From contig NRSV01000094.1 of the NCBI GenBank assembly GCA_002286855.1, positions 21,074-85,073 of the forward strand: 64,000 nucleotides of DNA, written 5' to 3'. The translations under genes and the position numbers were made by a program. Numbering within the stretch: position 1 is the first letter of the stretch; each line of letters begins with the position of its first letter. This DNA is from Bipolaris cookei. Lineage: Eukaryota > Ascomycota > Dothideomycetes > Pleosporales > Pleosporaceae. Below, one piece after another: positions 1 through 9,697 of the stretch. The notes beneath the pieces were generated by a model. That model worked only from the letters and a program-made list of their open reading frames with translations, was not told the origin of the DNA and made no database searches.

Positions 1-147
1 CCTTGCATGGTCTGCGACAGTATCTTACTTTAATAGGTATTTTACTTACCAAAAGCTAGATATTTCCATCATGTACTGGGTATACTAGTCTTAAGCCTCT
101 ACGGCGAGGTGGTAAGGCCTCCATTAAGCTCAACACCACACCAATTT

Positions 148-830
148 GAGTTTGATAGGAAGCGCACGCCTTTTAAAGACTGCGTTGGCGCGCTAGATGG
201 CACTCACTTCAAATTACATGTACTAGCAAGTCAGCAGGTGTAACGGGCTGAGCCCTGAGTCACATGACTAGGCTGCTAGCCTAGTCGCGTCCCTGGCAAG
301 GTAAAGGCCGTGCGCCAACCCAAACAAAAGAGGCTCCCCGCTCGCGTCTTACCTTCTTTCTTCATCTTGACTGTAAATAGCATTTGGACTAGGTAGCTGG
401 AATACAGTCCCTACAGACCGTTCATAGTAGGCGCGCTTCCGCAATCGCAAGAGGGTGCTTACTCAAAACGTGCTGGCAGTTGTTGACTTTGGCATGAACT
501 TTACCTACGTGTTAACTGGGTGAGAGGGCTCAGCTCATGATGGTAGACTCTATCAAGACGCAGTTGCTAGAGGCTTCACCTCACCGGGTGAAGGGAGATA
601 TTATCTAGCCGGTGCTGGGTATGCCAATAAAGGCCTGTTGCTCTCGCCGTATAGAGGCGTACGCTATCATCTGCGAAAGATTACAGCTACTGGGCGCACA
701 CCACAAAGTAAGCAAGAGCTACTCAACTTTCGCCATTTCAGCTTGTGGAATGTAGTAGAGCGTACCTTGGTGTCTTCAGCGGCGGTGGTGTGTATTTGAT
801 CGCCCTCATGAGTTTTCAATCAAGACACAA
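148..830 (+). pseudogene. PIF/Harbinger-like DDE transposase remnant
   Basis: Degraded transposase of the PIF/Harbinger superfamily (DDE endonuclease that moves a DNA transposon). Readable blocks follow the family order: a GALDGTHF block near 190 (first catalytic Asp), then, after an interruption, RKRVLTQNVLAVVDF and a G-stop-EGSAHD block (second Asp, about 450-545), then YYLAGAGYANKGLLLSPYRG and a final LLNFRHFSLWNVVERTL block (about 600-770). The Trp expected in the GWEGSAHD motif is a TGA stop at about 526, and an LTR-like insertion splits the gene at 239-424. No intact ORF remains. Homology is by motif recognition only. Confidence 0.72.
239..424. repeat. LTR-like insertion inside the Harbinger remnant
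   Basis: The transposase reading is interrupted by about 186 bp that begins TGTAACGGGCTGAGCC and ends near CCGTTCA. This resembles a solo LTR of a retrotransposon whose ends were once TGTAACGG...CCGTTACA. A similar start (TGTAACGGGCTACGCC) occurs at 56704. The flanking 5-mers (GCAGG and TAGTA) do not match, so boundaries and identity are uncertain. Confidence 0.42.
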
Positions 831-1094
831 GTGAAGCTAGTATAAGGCCTTATTGCTGTTCATAAACTCATTAATAAGTACTACTCAGTAGGTAAGAACA
901 TAGACTCGTTCGAGGCGGTAGAGAGTATGGAGGAGGTCGAGGAGCAAGAACTTGATGAATACGACGCTGAAATGGGTGCGTGGAGGAAGAATATTGCAGA
1001 GAAACTCTGGAGGGACAACTGCGGGGCGCGTGATGTAGTAGAAATATAGAAATGATCTGATATATTTGTGGTGGTGGGAGGTATAGAACCTTAC

Positions 1095-1270
1095 CACACA
1101 CACAATTTATTTACGCCCGGCGGCCGAGCCGAAAGGGCTACTAACACTAATCCAACTTTACACTTCTTATGCTACGTCTTGGTCTCCTTAGCCCATATGT
1201 CTTCTTTGGCCCACTTCTTTGTATAGCTTATTATCTAAATCAGAGCCCTTACTCAATACCTTGGCACGCC
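1095..1270 (+). repeat. Harbinger-associated terminal repeat segment, copy 1
   Basis: This stretch, starting ACACACACAATTTATTTACG just downstream of the Harbinger remnant, recurs almost base for base in the opposite orientation at about 35660-35841. Similarity runs from the ACACAC end through GGCGGCCGAGCCGAAAGGG and the AGCCCATATGTCTTCTTT stretch to CACGCCTCTTCTC. It is probably the 3' end of the Harbinger-like element, and the other copy an orphan end of a sister element. Confidence 0.6.
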
Positions 1271-1472
1271 TCTTCTCTATCTACGATCGCTCCTCATCAA
1301 GTGCTCGTGGGTTAGTATTGCTGGTGGCAGACTAGCTCAGAGTCGGCATCTCTACGAGATTCTCTAAGTGTTCAGCGTCCTATCTTCGGCGGCTGAAGCG
1401 CTGTCTGCTGCTAGTTGCACGAGGCTACTAATGAGTTTATGTTAGTAACTAGGTTTAACTAGTAGTTAGATG

Positions 1473-3740
1473 TCAGTTTGCATTAAGTCTTCGTGTTGCT
1501 ATTGCGAATCGTATCGTCGCTCGCACCGCATCCATGTCTGGCGCCCATTTCGCGTCATCTGTCGCTGCTTTGCCGCCTAGATAGAATGACATGTTTCCTC
1601 TGCTTATCTGCGTGCACTGCAGCATCTCTATTCGCTGTGTCGTCCACTTTCAGCAGCAGAACAGAAAATGCTCTACCGTCTCTGCTGCCTGGCCGCATTC
1701 GCATTGGTCTGTTGTTGATGCTTTGATTCGGTATCGATACGTGTTCAGCTGTGCCATGCCTGTTCTAAGCTGGGCAAGCACGCTGCTCTCTTTCCGCGAA
1801 AGCCCGTCGTAGAGTTGTCGCGTGTGTTTTCCTGGCAGTGCCGTGTCGATTCGTTTGGAATATGCCCCCACGTCTGTTGGCACCTTCTTAGCTATGCCTT
1901 GCTTACGTGCTATGTTGTGCGTAGTTGATCGCATTCTAGGGAGCTGTGTCTGTGGCTTAGTGTTTGGCCTAGTTGCTGTCTTCGCCTCTCGCTTAGCAAG
2001 GCTTGCGAGCTCATTCTCTTCGCTTGCAGGTAGCCATAGCACTGTTAGCCTGTTACCGTCTCTTCTTACTGTTTGTACGGTTTTGTAGAACCGGCTGATG
2101 TGGCCTTGCCCCGATTGCTGGCGAGGCGCTCTGAGTGTGAGCACAGCGGCTTTGTTCCTTGTTATTAGTGCAATATTGCGAAACCTTAGCTTTGGTAGCC
2201 TGCTTAACGCTTCAGCCATTGCTGCCAGCTCTGCCGAGTACGGGCTCTGTTCCTCTCTCTTGCCTAGTGTAACGGAGAAAGATTGTCTTTCGTTGCTTTG
2301 TATGCTGATCGCGCCTCCCATGCCGACTACTCCGTTCCGCGCTGAGCTGCTTACGGCGATGCGTACCGCCCAGTTCGCCTCGAGGCTCTGTGCCGCGTTC
2401 TCCACTACGGTCTGCACTCTCTTCTCCCATGGTGCCAACACACATGGCCGGATCGTCTCCATCTGCTCCATCTCTATATCCTTCAGCGCTTCTGCCACCT
2501 GGAACAGCGGCGAGCGATACTGCCTTCTGAACTTTCGCATCCGCGATGTGTTTCTTCGCAGTGGGTTCGTCTCAGGCAGCGCGTGGATGTCGGTCCACAA
2601 CTTGACTGCCCGCTTCCAGAACCGCTCTTGTGCACTTGGGATATGCGCCTCGGCTTCTGCTACCCATGTCGCTACCGTGCTGAACGTCCCTACGATCGCT
2701 CGTGCACCTATTCTTTGCACCCTGTTGATAGGCCTCACTAGCTTGTCTTTGCAGGCATGCATCCATACGTTCGACGCGTAGTCTACTGTTGGTGCGACTG
2801 TTGCCGTGAACAGCTGTCGCGCTACTCTGGGTGAGAGTCCTCGCAGCCTCCTGAGTTCTAATGCTGCTTCCAGTCCCTTTGCGGCTGCTCTTGCAATGTG
2901 CTTGTGGTACTTGAGCCTGGCGTCCATGAGCACGCCAAGTATCTTGACGTGGTCCTTGGGCGAGACGCTCTGCCCCTTGATAATGAAGGGCTCGGTGGCA
3001 CTCTTGTACGCCTTGCGAGTAAAGTGGATAACCGCCGTCTTTTCTGCTTCAAACGTCGCTCCGCTTCTCCGTTCCCAGTCTAGTGCGTCTTGGATAATGG
3101 CGTTGATGCCCTCCTTGTTGCTTTGCGCCGTCGGGCCGGTAACCCACGTAGTGAAGTCATCAACGAACGCGATCGCGCCTCCGTACGTGTCGATAGGTCG
3201 TTGCACTAGATCGGCGTTGAAGAAGAGAAACAAGATTGGTGATAACGGAGACCCTTGCGGCAGACCTGCTTGTGGCAGTTCTTGGACCTTAGAGGCCTGT
3301 CCGTTGACCTGGATTGACGCTGTGCGCTCTGAGCAGAATGCCTCTACCCACTTCAGCAGCTTCTGTGGTATGCCTCGTGCTTTCATCCTCTGCAGTAGTC
3401 TTTCCTTACACACCCCGTTATACACTCCTTTGACATCGAAGCTAATTAGACTAACAGTCCGCCGACCCCGCCACGCGGTATAAATCTGCTCTTGGAGCAA
3501 CACTAATGCTTGCTCGGCTGATCGCTGCTTGCGCGCTCCAAAGTGGTTAGTAGGCAGAAGCCCGTGTGTCTCTACCATGTGCGAGATCTTCTCCGCCGTA
3601 TAGGTACAGTTACTAGCGATTGCGGCTTCACTCTTACACACAGATGCGCAACGATTTCGAGCAGTCCCACCTTAACGTCATTACCTACTAGCACTACTGT
3701 GCCACAAGAAGTGGGGTCGTCTATTCTTGGCTAGGCGCCA
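1473..3740 (-). pseudogene. 5'-truncated Tad/I-type LINE: reverse transcriptase + RNase H
   Basis: Second ORF of a non-LTR retrotransposon. Reading from 3641 downward, the RT domain shows NHFGARKQRSAEQAL, LISFDVKGVYNGV, QAGLPQGSPLSPILF and the catalytic AFVDDF box. A C-terminal RNase H-like domain follows (WAVRIAVSSSARNGVVGMGG, then SAELAAMAEAL). The frame is open for 663 codons to a TGA at 1650-1652. It then continues in frame for 59 codons to the terminator at 1473, giving the usual end of this family (RGNMSFYLGG, then AVRATIRFAIATRRLNAN). So the TGA is a nonsense change, probably from CGA. ORF1 and the endonuclease domain are missing, as in 5'-truncated LINE insertions. Upstream of 3641 the frame is disturbed by a TIR-like insert. 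Confidence 0.85.
3614..3638. repeat. MITE terminal-repeat fragment inside the LINE
   Basis: The stretch TAGCGATTGCGGCTTCAC followed by TCTTACA closely matches the terminal inverted repeat of the MITE at 9031-9195. It sits where the RT reading of the LINE shifts frame, which suggests a small insertion or excision footprint. Only one end is visible. Confidence 0.4.
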
Positions 3741-3918
3741 GTATGACTGTCACATGATATGCTGAAGTTGTGCGGGGAAAAGAGGGGTATGCCCTTATCC
3801 CTGCTCGCATCTGGTCAATGCGCCTCGACTCGAAGTCCTAGATGAACGAACTGAAGCCCGTAGAAAAAAAGCTGATTTTAATTCTTTGTAAACACCATAA
3901 CCTCAAAGACGGAGGATA

Positions 3919-5445
3919 ATGGAGCCTAATACGATTGGGGTTGGAGAGCCGTCGTCCCGAGTCTGTTTAGACATCGCGATCGATCACAGAATTCTTGCAA
4001 CATTGAAGCCACTACATGCACCAAGAGAACGTTCAAATAGCAGACATTTACGAATGGTACAAGAGTTGGGTTATAGCTTACGAAGTGGCGGACAGACTGT
4101 TCTTGATAATGAGATAGCCACAGCAGCGTACTTGGCGGGAACTAACACGAAAGGCGGTATCTGCTTCATCCTTCAACAGCCAGCGGACCACCATCCGTAC
4201 CACCTAGGTGCAGACTCAGTTATAGAGTCATCACCTACACTTCGAGCCCTTCTCATGGATATCTGGCCAGTGGTCTCTTGCAGCGCACCCAGACCTACTG
4301 TTTTGGATAGATTACCGTTTGTCAGGTCTTACGAAAAGCCTAATCTTGATGTCAAGCATTACATCCAAGAGCGAACCTTTGCGATGATTAAGGCAAAATT
4401 TCCGGATGTTGTTGTATGCATGTGGCGCTACAAGCGGAGAAATAGTATAGCGCAAGAGGACAGAACGGGGAATATAGCTGCTGTAGAAGGTCTTAGGGTC
4501 GGTCAAGTGTTTAGACGCCCCACTCATGTAATGGCATCAGGCCATAGAATCGTGCGCGTTAACGCCTTCCATCCAAGTTTCGCTATGAACTATAACCCCG
4601 ATCTAAGCTGCCTAAGGCAGTTACTTATCCTAGAAGTAGCGCAAGCGTGCGGTCTATACCGTGGAGACTGGCTGAATAAGAGGTGGATGGACGAGTTGCG
4701 AGAGCGTTGCAAAAGCATCGCCCGAGAAAGATTAAGGGCTCAAGAGATGTAAGCATATTACTACTATATATTGTGCGTTACTAAGATACCGCTTAGTGAC
4801 TTGCCTGAGCTCGCTACGGAGTACAAACGAAGTTTGGAGTCGATCGCAGCTTTCATTGAATTAGAGATCAAAACCTCACATAGCTATGACTCTACAAATC
4901 GATATCGACACCTTGTTGAGAAGAACGTTATAGAATCAATCAACGACGCAAGTCTCTGCATAAGGGCCATATATTGTATGTAGGGAAGTATTGATCCTGA
5001 TGACATGGACAAGACTAGTTCGGAAGCCATCAAAGATTCAAGTAGATACACTATAGGCTTCGTTCATTGGCTGGTTAAGGTTCTCCTAAATGGTTCAGAA
5101 CCGGATCGAAACACCAGTATAGGTTATATCGGTCTGTATGGTGAATCCGTTATCGATGCTCGCTTTAGAGCGACACAACAAAACTACAGCGTTATAGCCG
5201 CGGAAGTATACGGGATTTTAGGGAAGATATATTGGGGAATGAACTCCTCTTTTACTGTACTGCAAGTATACCCTACACGAATTTTTCGTTTTACATTATA
5301 TGAATGGAGCAAGATTTTGCTTTCGATAGCTCTCGATTTCGAAAAACTATTAAGCGACCTTGCGCCTCTTTCCGAGAATGAATTTCAAAGCGATATGGAT
5401 GGGATTGTAAACTTTCTTGATATATTGTGTCTAGATATAATATAG
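3919..5445 (+). CDS. Orphan protein, three exons proposed; N-terminal part vaguely uracil-DNA-glycosylase-like
   Basis: Not recognised with certainty. Exon 1 is 3919-4748 (ATG after GGAGGATA). A 48-bp intron is proposed at 4749-4796 (GTAAGC donor, TTACTAAG branch, GCTTAG acceptor). It joins exon 2 in frame and bypasses the TAA at 4750. A second short intron beginning GTATGT at 4976 would bypass the TAG at 4981; its acceptor is ambiguous (5026 or 5035 keep the frame). The last exon runs to the stop at 5445, giving a protein of about 480 aa. The N-terminal 270 residues contain ICFILQQPADHHPYH, then FPDVVVCMWRY and VNAFHPSFAMNYNP. Their order and the HPS motif recall the uracil-DNA-glycosylase fold, but this is inference. 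The C-terminal half is helical and anonymous. An alternative is two adjacent broken ORFs. Confidence 0.6.
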
Positions 5446-5644
5446 CTAGCTAGTTTTCTAGTCTATTTGGATGTATAGCCTATATATAGTGTATGACAGA
5501 GCAAGGGTCGATCTTGAATTTTGTTTTGCAATTGATTGTGATTTATGAAATAGAGTTCTAGAATGCGTTCTGATTTTATGCGCCACAACGGTTGAATCGT
5601 CATGATGGCCAATTGGTTCGATGCAGCTGTACCTACCAAAACAC

Positions 5645-5710
5645 TGGCAGTGCTGACGCTAGGCCTTGTTCGTTGCTCAGACAGGAAGCTCATCTGTATT
5701 TATTCGACTA
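5645..5710 (+). repeat. Dispersed repeat 'D', fragment 1
   Basis: GCTGACGCTAGGCCTTGTTC through TTATTCGACTA matches parts of two other copies, at 49420-49560 (same strand) and 34927-35095 (opposite strand). It ends exactly where the copia LTR at 5711 begins, so the LTR interrupted or recombined with this repeat. Confidence 0.55.
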
Positions 5711-5837
5711 TGTAAGCCCGGAAGTACCATGTATAGTCAGGTGGTTACTCACTGACTAATAACACTGTATTTAAACTTGCTCCTATCATGATACAAATCA
5801 GAATACACAATACTTCCTACACTCTCAACTGCTTACA
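5711..5837 (+). repeat. Solo LTR of the copia family, copy 1
   Basis: 127 bp, TGTAAGCCCGGAAGTACCAT to CTGCTTACA. It is the same length as, and closely similar to, the LTRs at 56877-57003 and 61096-61222 (the latter attached to a copia pol gene). Flanking 5-mers (GACTA and CTAGT) do not match, so this copy was probably rearranged after insertion. Confidence 0.8.
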
Positions 5838-5880
5838 CTAGTTATTCAACTTGCACGACTACCTAGTGTCGTATTGCGAA

Positions 5881-6755
5881 ATGGTTTCGAAGCAAACGGC
5901 GAACGAGCGAAAACGGACCTCGAACACTCTCGCCCGAAACAAGCGACGTCGAACAACACGGCTCGCCTATATCAACGCATCTGAAACCTATCGAGAAAAT
6001 GGGCCTGCTAGCGAGAAGCTCTGGGCGGCGGGAAGGATCCTGAAAGACAATGGATCGCGTTATCTTGTCGAATGGGAGGGTATTGACCCAGCGACGGGAC
6101 GTCGGTACGAGCCGACATGGGAACCGCACGACTTCGTTACTCCAGCCCTAGAAGCAGAATAGAAGGAGACCATTGCCACTCGAAGCACCGGTACCGAACA
6201 TACCCACAGTCAAGCTCAATCGTTTGGAGAAGCCGATAATCGAACACAGTCCTTAGGCGGATCGCCGGGACTGGTGACGGCTGGGCAACCTCCAACGGAG
6301 AGGTTACCTCAATGTCAAAGCGACTCGACAGCTTTTCCGCATCAAATACATCAGTCACAGCGCAGTTCCAGTTCGCTCTTCCTAGCGTCACAGCAAATCG
6401 TGTGTTTGTTAGAGGATACAAACCCATATACCTGCAGTATCATACTTGCTAGGCAGAACAAGGTCAGTTTGACAGTCAACAATACAACCACACTGAAAGA
6501 AACATCAGGCTCGAACCAGCGGAGCCCAGCAACCGTGAAAGGTGCTGGCGATACGGATGAAGTGATTTGATCTTTGCTCAACAATGCTAGCATAGCTTAC
6601 TGACTACGTATCTACAGAATTCGAGCACTACAGATCCAGCCGCGCTGGATTTACGACACAGTCTGCATGCTCAATCTCCTGCTTGCATCGAGAAGGTCGA
6701 CAGTGTTGGCTTTATGCAACGGTCGTCGCACCCTGTCTCTTAGGAAAGCCCCAAG
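5881..6755 (+). pseudogene. Chromodomain gene, truncated duplicate copy 1
   Basis: The first ORF (ATG 5881, stop TAG 6160) encodes a basic leader (KRTSNTLARNKRRRTTRL) and a chromodomain ending YLVEWEGIDPATGRRYEPTW. After the TAG the same frame stays open to 6570 and then meets an intron-like stretch ending CTACAG near 6616, exactly as in the longer copy at 31224-34093. Similarity to that copy continues to about 6740 and then stops, so the acetyltransferase part is absent here. The TAG follows PALEAE in both copies; chromodomain proteins of this type usually carry Trp there, so it probably arose as TGG to TAG. A copia LTR lies just upstream. Confidence 0.72.
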
Positions 6756-7250
6756 ACGAAGGATAAATATTCCTCGAAGAACTTCCTCTTACAGCTGGAA
6801 ATCCATCCAAAATTGTATTTCGGGAAGTTTGCTATAAGAATTGATCGCTTCACTAGTAATCCAGTTTCGATGGACTTTCTCTGGCTTGTTTGCCCATTTC
6901 GGTTGTCGTTGATTTGATTGAACTAAATGGATTAGAGATAGTAGCGACAGACAATGAGTTACTATTCCAAAGAGAAATCCTCTCACCCGGAGTGACCAGA
7001 TTTGAGTATCTGCGACATTTGAAACTCAAGAGAATGGAGGGTATATCGATTCATCTAAATTGAGCGAAACAGTGGTGCGCTACTTGCAGGGCAAGCTGAA
7101 TCTCTATTTCTGTAGTTTCTTGTTCGATAGACCAAATCTGACACAATTCTTTTACCCTCTTAGCTCACGTCTTGCGACCTTCTGCATTTTCAAATTCTGG
7201 ATACAGTTGAAAAAGCCCAGCTTGGATCAACCGCTCTAGAGACTTCAATG
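6756..7250. other. Gene-free stretch
   Basis: No convincing coding frame. Starts where the chromodomain duplication breaks off and ends at the stop codon of the small minus-strand gene. It contains the 3' flank of that gene, and nothing else is recognisable. Confidence 0.5.
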
Positions 7251-7510
7251 CTACTTTCCACTGGTTCCCGTCTGGTTCGCGTTCTTGTCACCAGCGCTTT
7301 GAGCACGCGCTGCGAAACTACCGGAAGACACGTCCTTTCCACCGAGAGCCTTGATTTCCAGTCAGCATCTAGCTCTGATTAGTCGAGCATTCCAGTTCCG
7401 AGACTGACCTGGGAGGATTGAATTCTGGAGGCATCAGATTTAGTCATAGGGGTGAACTTGGCTCCGCTGTTGTTGGAAGCGCCGCCGCTCTTGGAGTTTG
7501 AGGAAGGCAT
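7251..7510 (-). CDS. Small hydrophilic 66-aa protein, seed-maturation/stress-protein-like
   Basis: Two exons too short to appear as ORFs. Exon 1 is 7510-7409 (34 codons, ATG at 7508-7510). The intron is 7408-7350, 59 bp, with donor GTCAGT, branch TGCTGAC and acceptor CAAG. Exon 2 is 7349-7251, ending TAG. The joined frame is clean. The protein is Ser/Gly/Asn-rich, with the motifs MTKSDASRIQSSQ and GGKDVSSGSFAARAQSAGD. This is the signature I associate with small fungal proteins related to the seed maturation (SMP) family, thought to be intrinsically disordered stress or conidial proteins. TATA-like sequence (TTATATATTC) lies about 85 bp upstream of the ATG. Family assignment is from memory; the gene structure is seen directly. 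Confidence 0.75.
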
Positions 7511-7820
7511 TTTGGACTAGAGGTTTACCTTAAGTTGCACAAGTCTTTGGAGATTTGCTGTGGACTATTTTTTATTGATGTCTTTGTGGTTCTTATATAT
7601 TCTTGTTCAGTAATAGAGAGGATTGTGATTGGATATTATGCTCCTAGTGCGAACCCTCTAAAATGAACGTTGTGACGCTGATTTTTCGTCCCCGCAGTCG
7701 ATCCTTTGCACCTAGTAGCAAGGGATGTAGCCCCAAATTTTCAATTTCACGTAATGCGCTTGGAGTTTGTTTGGTTGGTCCTTTCTAATTGGGGAAGGGA
7801 ACGTATAGCCTAGTATGGTC

Positions 7821-8029
7821 GTTGGCGGATACGCTTTCACCCTTGCAGGCAGCAACATCAGTTGAGCGTGATCCACTAGCAGGGCTCCAGCTTATTGTTT
7901 GTTGACGACCGACCAGTTGTATAGCTGGTTCGTCCTTGACAGTGAGCGCTTAATGGCATACGGAAGATAGGGGGTGAAAACAATGTTGTTTGTATCCGTG
8001 TACAAGGGTGAAGCCGTAGTCACAACGGA
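7821..8029. repeat. Degenerate MITE related to the 9.0-kb element
   Basis: The two ends carry inverted CTTTCACCCTTGCAGGCAGC and (reverse complement) GGCTTCACCCTTGTACACG, resembling the terminal repeats of the MITE at 9031-9195. Ends are poorly conserved and no target duplication is clear. Confidence 0.4.
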
Positions 8030-8298
8030 TTGTAATCTGTCATGTCTCATCCTTTCCATACATATCGAAATCTACAATTCGCAGCTATGTACGAAGTATA
8101 AAACGACGTCTGGCGACCTGCAAACGGACATGTGCTAAACCTTGACATCATGTACCTAAATGTTGAAAAATGATCGGCAAAGCTAAGCGTGAACGAGTCA
8201 GCAAACAGCTTACCAGTAGCGTAACTGGCTGAAGGTTGTGGTACAAACATCCTTTCTGTTTCATTGGCTACTGATGACGCTTAGTCGCTCACGGCCTG

Positions 8299-8940
8299 AT
8301 GCGCCTGTCAACCGCGTTACATATCATAGATATGCAGAATTTTGTGACGATCATATTGGTGCGTAGCCAAGAGCAGACGACCCCGCTTCTTGTGGTATGT
8401 ACAATGATGCTGATAGGCAATAACATCAACATGTCATACTGTACTACCTATCCCTACGCACACAGCCCCTGTACGGCAGCAGGTGTCTGGGTCAAGCTAC
8501 GCAACGGGCAATGGGAGGCCAAAGTGAGAAAGGGTGGCAGCTTCCAAGACTCGAGGTTCGAGGAGCTGTCTGACCCTCGCGAAATTAGGGTGCAAGTACA
8601 CACCATCACGGGAAAGGTATGCAGCGAGCGTGAGTCTTTTGGCCTCGAACGTACTGCAACCATGTGCACGACAAGAAGAATGTGGCTGACGGACGAGAGG
8701 TTCACGGTCGTACTAGACGTGATGGACTTTGGGCACGAGGTCGGCGAGGTCGAGCTGCAGTCCGAAGTGCATCTCGCCCATACCGGCCAAGAGCTGGAGG
8801 ACTACAAGCAGAGGGTAATGCAGCGGATGGACGAAAAGATTGTCGCTTTCATGGAACGTTATCGGTGGGCGTTTGTTGCTGGTGTGCCAATAGGAAAGCT
8901 GACAGCATACTTTGAGCGTAAGCCCGCAGGCAGGCTGTAG
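8299..8940 (+). CDS. CYTH-domain / thiamine-triphosphatase-like protein, N-terminus uncertain
   Basis: The C-terminal 145 residues fit the CYTH triphosphate-tunnel family of thiamine triphosphatases (hydrolysis of thiamine triphosphate to diphosphate). GVWVKLRNGQWEAKVRKGG carries the paired basic residues, SRFEELSDP follows, then RFTVVLDVMDFGHEVGEVEL with the acidic strand and a helical tail. The ORF has an ATG at 8299, but the first 55 residues do not look like the family and the usual EVERKF-type start is missing. A good intron (8395-8465, GTATGT to CACACAG) lies in this part, so the true 5' exon may differ or may have been lost to the MITEs just upstream. Possibly a 5'-truncated gene. Confidence 0.65.
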   Translation: MRLSTALHIIDMQNFVTIILVRSQEQTTPLLVVCTMMLIGNNINMSYCTTYPYAHSPCTAAGVWVKLRNGQWEAKVRKGGSFQDSRFEELSDPREIRVQVHTITGKVCSERESFGLERTATMCTTRRMWLTDERFTVVLDVMDFGHEVGEVELQSEVHLAHTGQELEDYKQRVMQRMDEKIVAFMERYRWAFVAGVPIGKLTAYFERKPAGRL

Positions 8941-8992
8941 ATATGAAAAGCGGTGCATATCAAGTTATTGTTGTGGCGCTAATCAATGTTCA

Positions 8993-9028
8993 GTTATTTG
9001 CGAACATGACATGTCGCAATACAGGAAT
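8993..9028 (+). repeat. Dispersed repeat 'D', fragment 2
   Basis: TTATTTGCGAACATGACATG followed by TCGCAATACA matches the end of repeat D at 49540-49555 and, inverted, 34927-34965. The MITE begins 3 bp further on. Confidence 0.45.
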
Positions 9029-9030
9029 TA

Positions 9031-9195
9031 GCGATTGCAGCTTCACCCCTGCAGGCAGCATTATAACAGTTTCGTCATCGTGAGACTGAAGATTGACCAA
9101 TCATGCTCAGCTGATTGCTAGCGCTAAGCTATGTACGGAAGGTGGGCTGCTCAAGTATGCTGCGTAGCTGCACGTAAGGGTGAAGCTGCAATCGC
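9031..9195. mobile_element. 165-bp MITE with TA target duplication
   Basis: Perfect 18-bp terminal inverted repeat GCGATTGCAGCTTCACCC, with weaker pairing for a further 12 bp or so. It is flanked on both sides by TA (9029-9030 and 9196-9197), as for Tc1/mariner-type non-autonomous elements. The interior shares CGCTAAGCTATGTACGG-type sequence with the degenerate copy at 52487-52681. Confidence 0.78.
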
Positions 9196-9697
9196 TAAGT
9201 AGCAACTCTATCCAGGATGATAACAGCGGGATATTCAATTGCATGCAGGAGGAAAACTCGTAGGTTTCCCGATCATTGAAAACGCTTACACTGAAGATGC
9301 TTACATCTACAGGCCAGTAAGCAGTCTGGAAAATTCGGCTGAAGACGCTGCACAGCAATCCTTCTAACTAAGGCAAAGTCACTTCGTTTTATCAGTTATC
9401 AGTGTATTGGTGCTATGTACTTAGAAACTGAGCAGGCTGAGATGGTAAACGGTCATTCAGAAGTTGCAGGTAGCATACCCACAATTATGCACGTCAACTA
9501 CCGCGACCAAACAGGCTGTTCGAAGTGAGCCACAAAAAGCATGTTGGGAATACCTCATTATATGTAAGGCTGAATCGCTTTTTTCATTTTACCTGGACAC
9601 ACGGTACCTCAAAATGAGTATTCCGAAGATGTCTTCCAACCGCAATGTATTCCATACGGACTTGCTAATCTATAATGACGCTCTTGTCGACACGAAA

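Noticed and set aside
2098..2781. 227-codon plus-strand open frame across the LINE
   Set aside because: It is antisense to the reverse transcriptase/RNase H frame, which has clear family motifs; the plus frame has none.
2806..3483. 225-codon plus-strand open frame
   Set aside because: Also the antisense shadow of the LINE RT domain.
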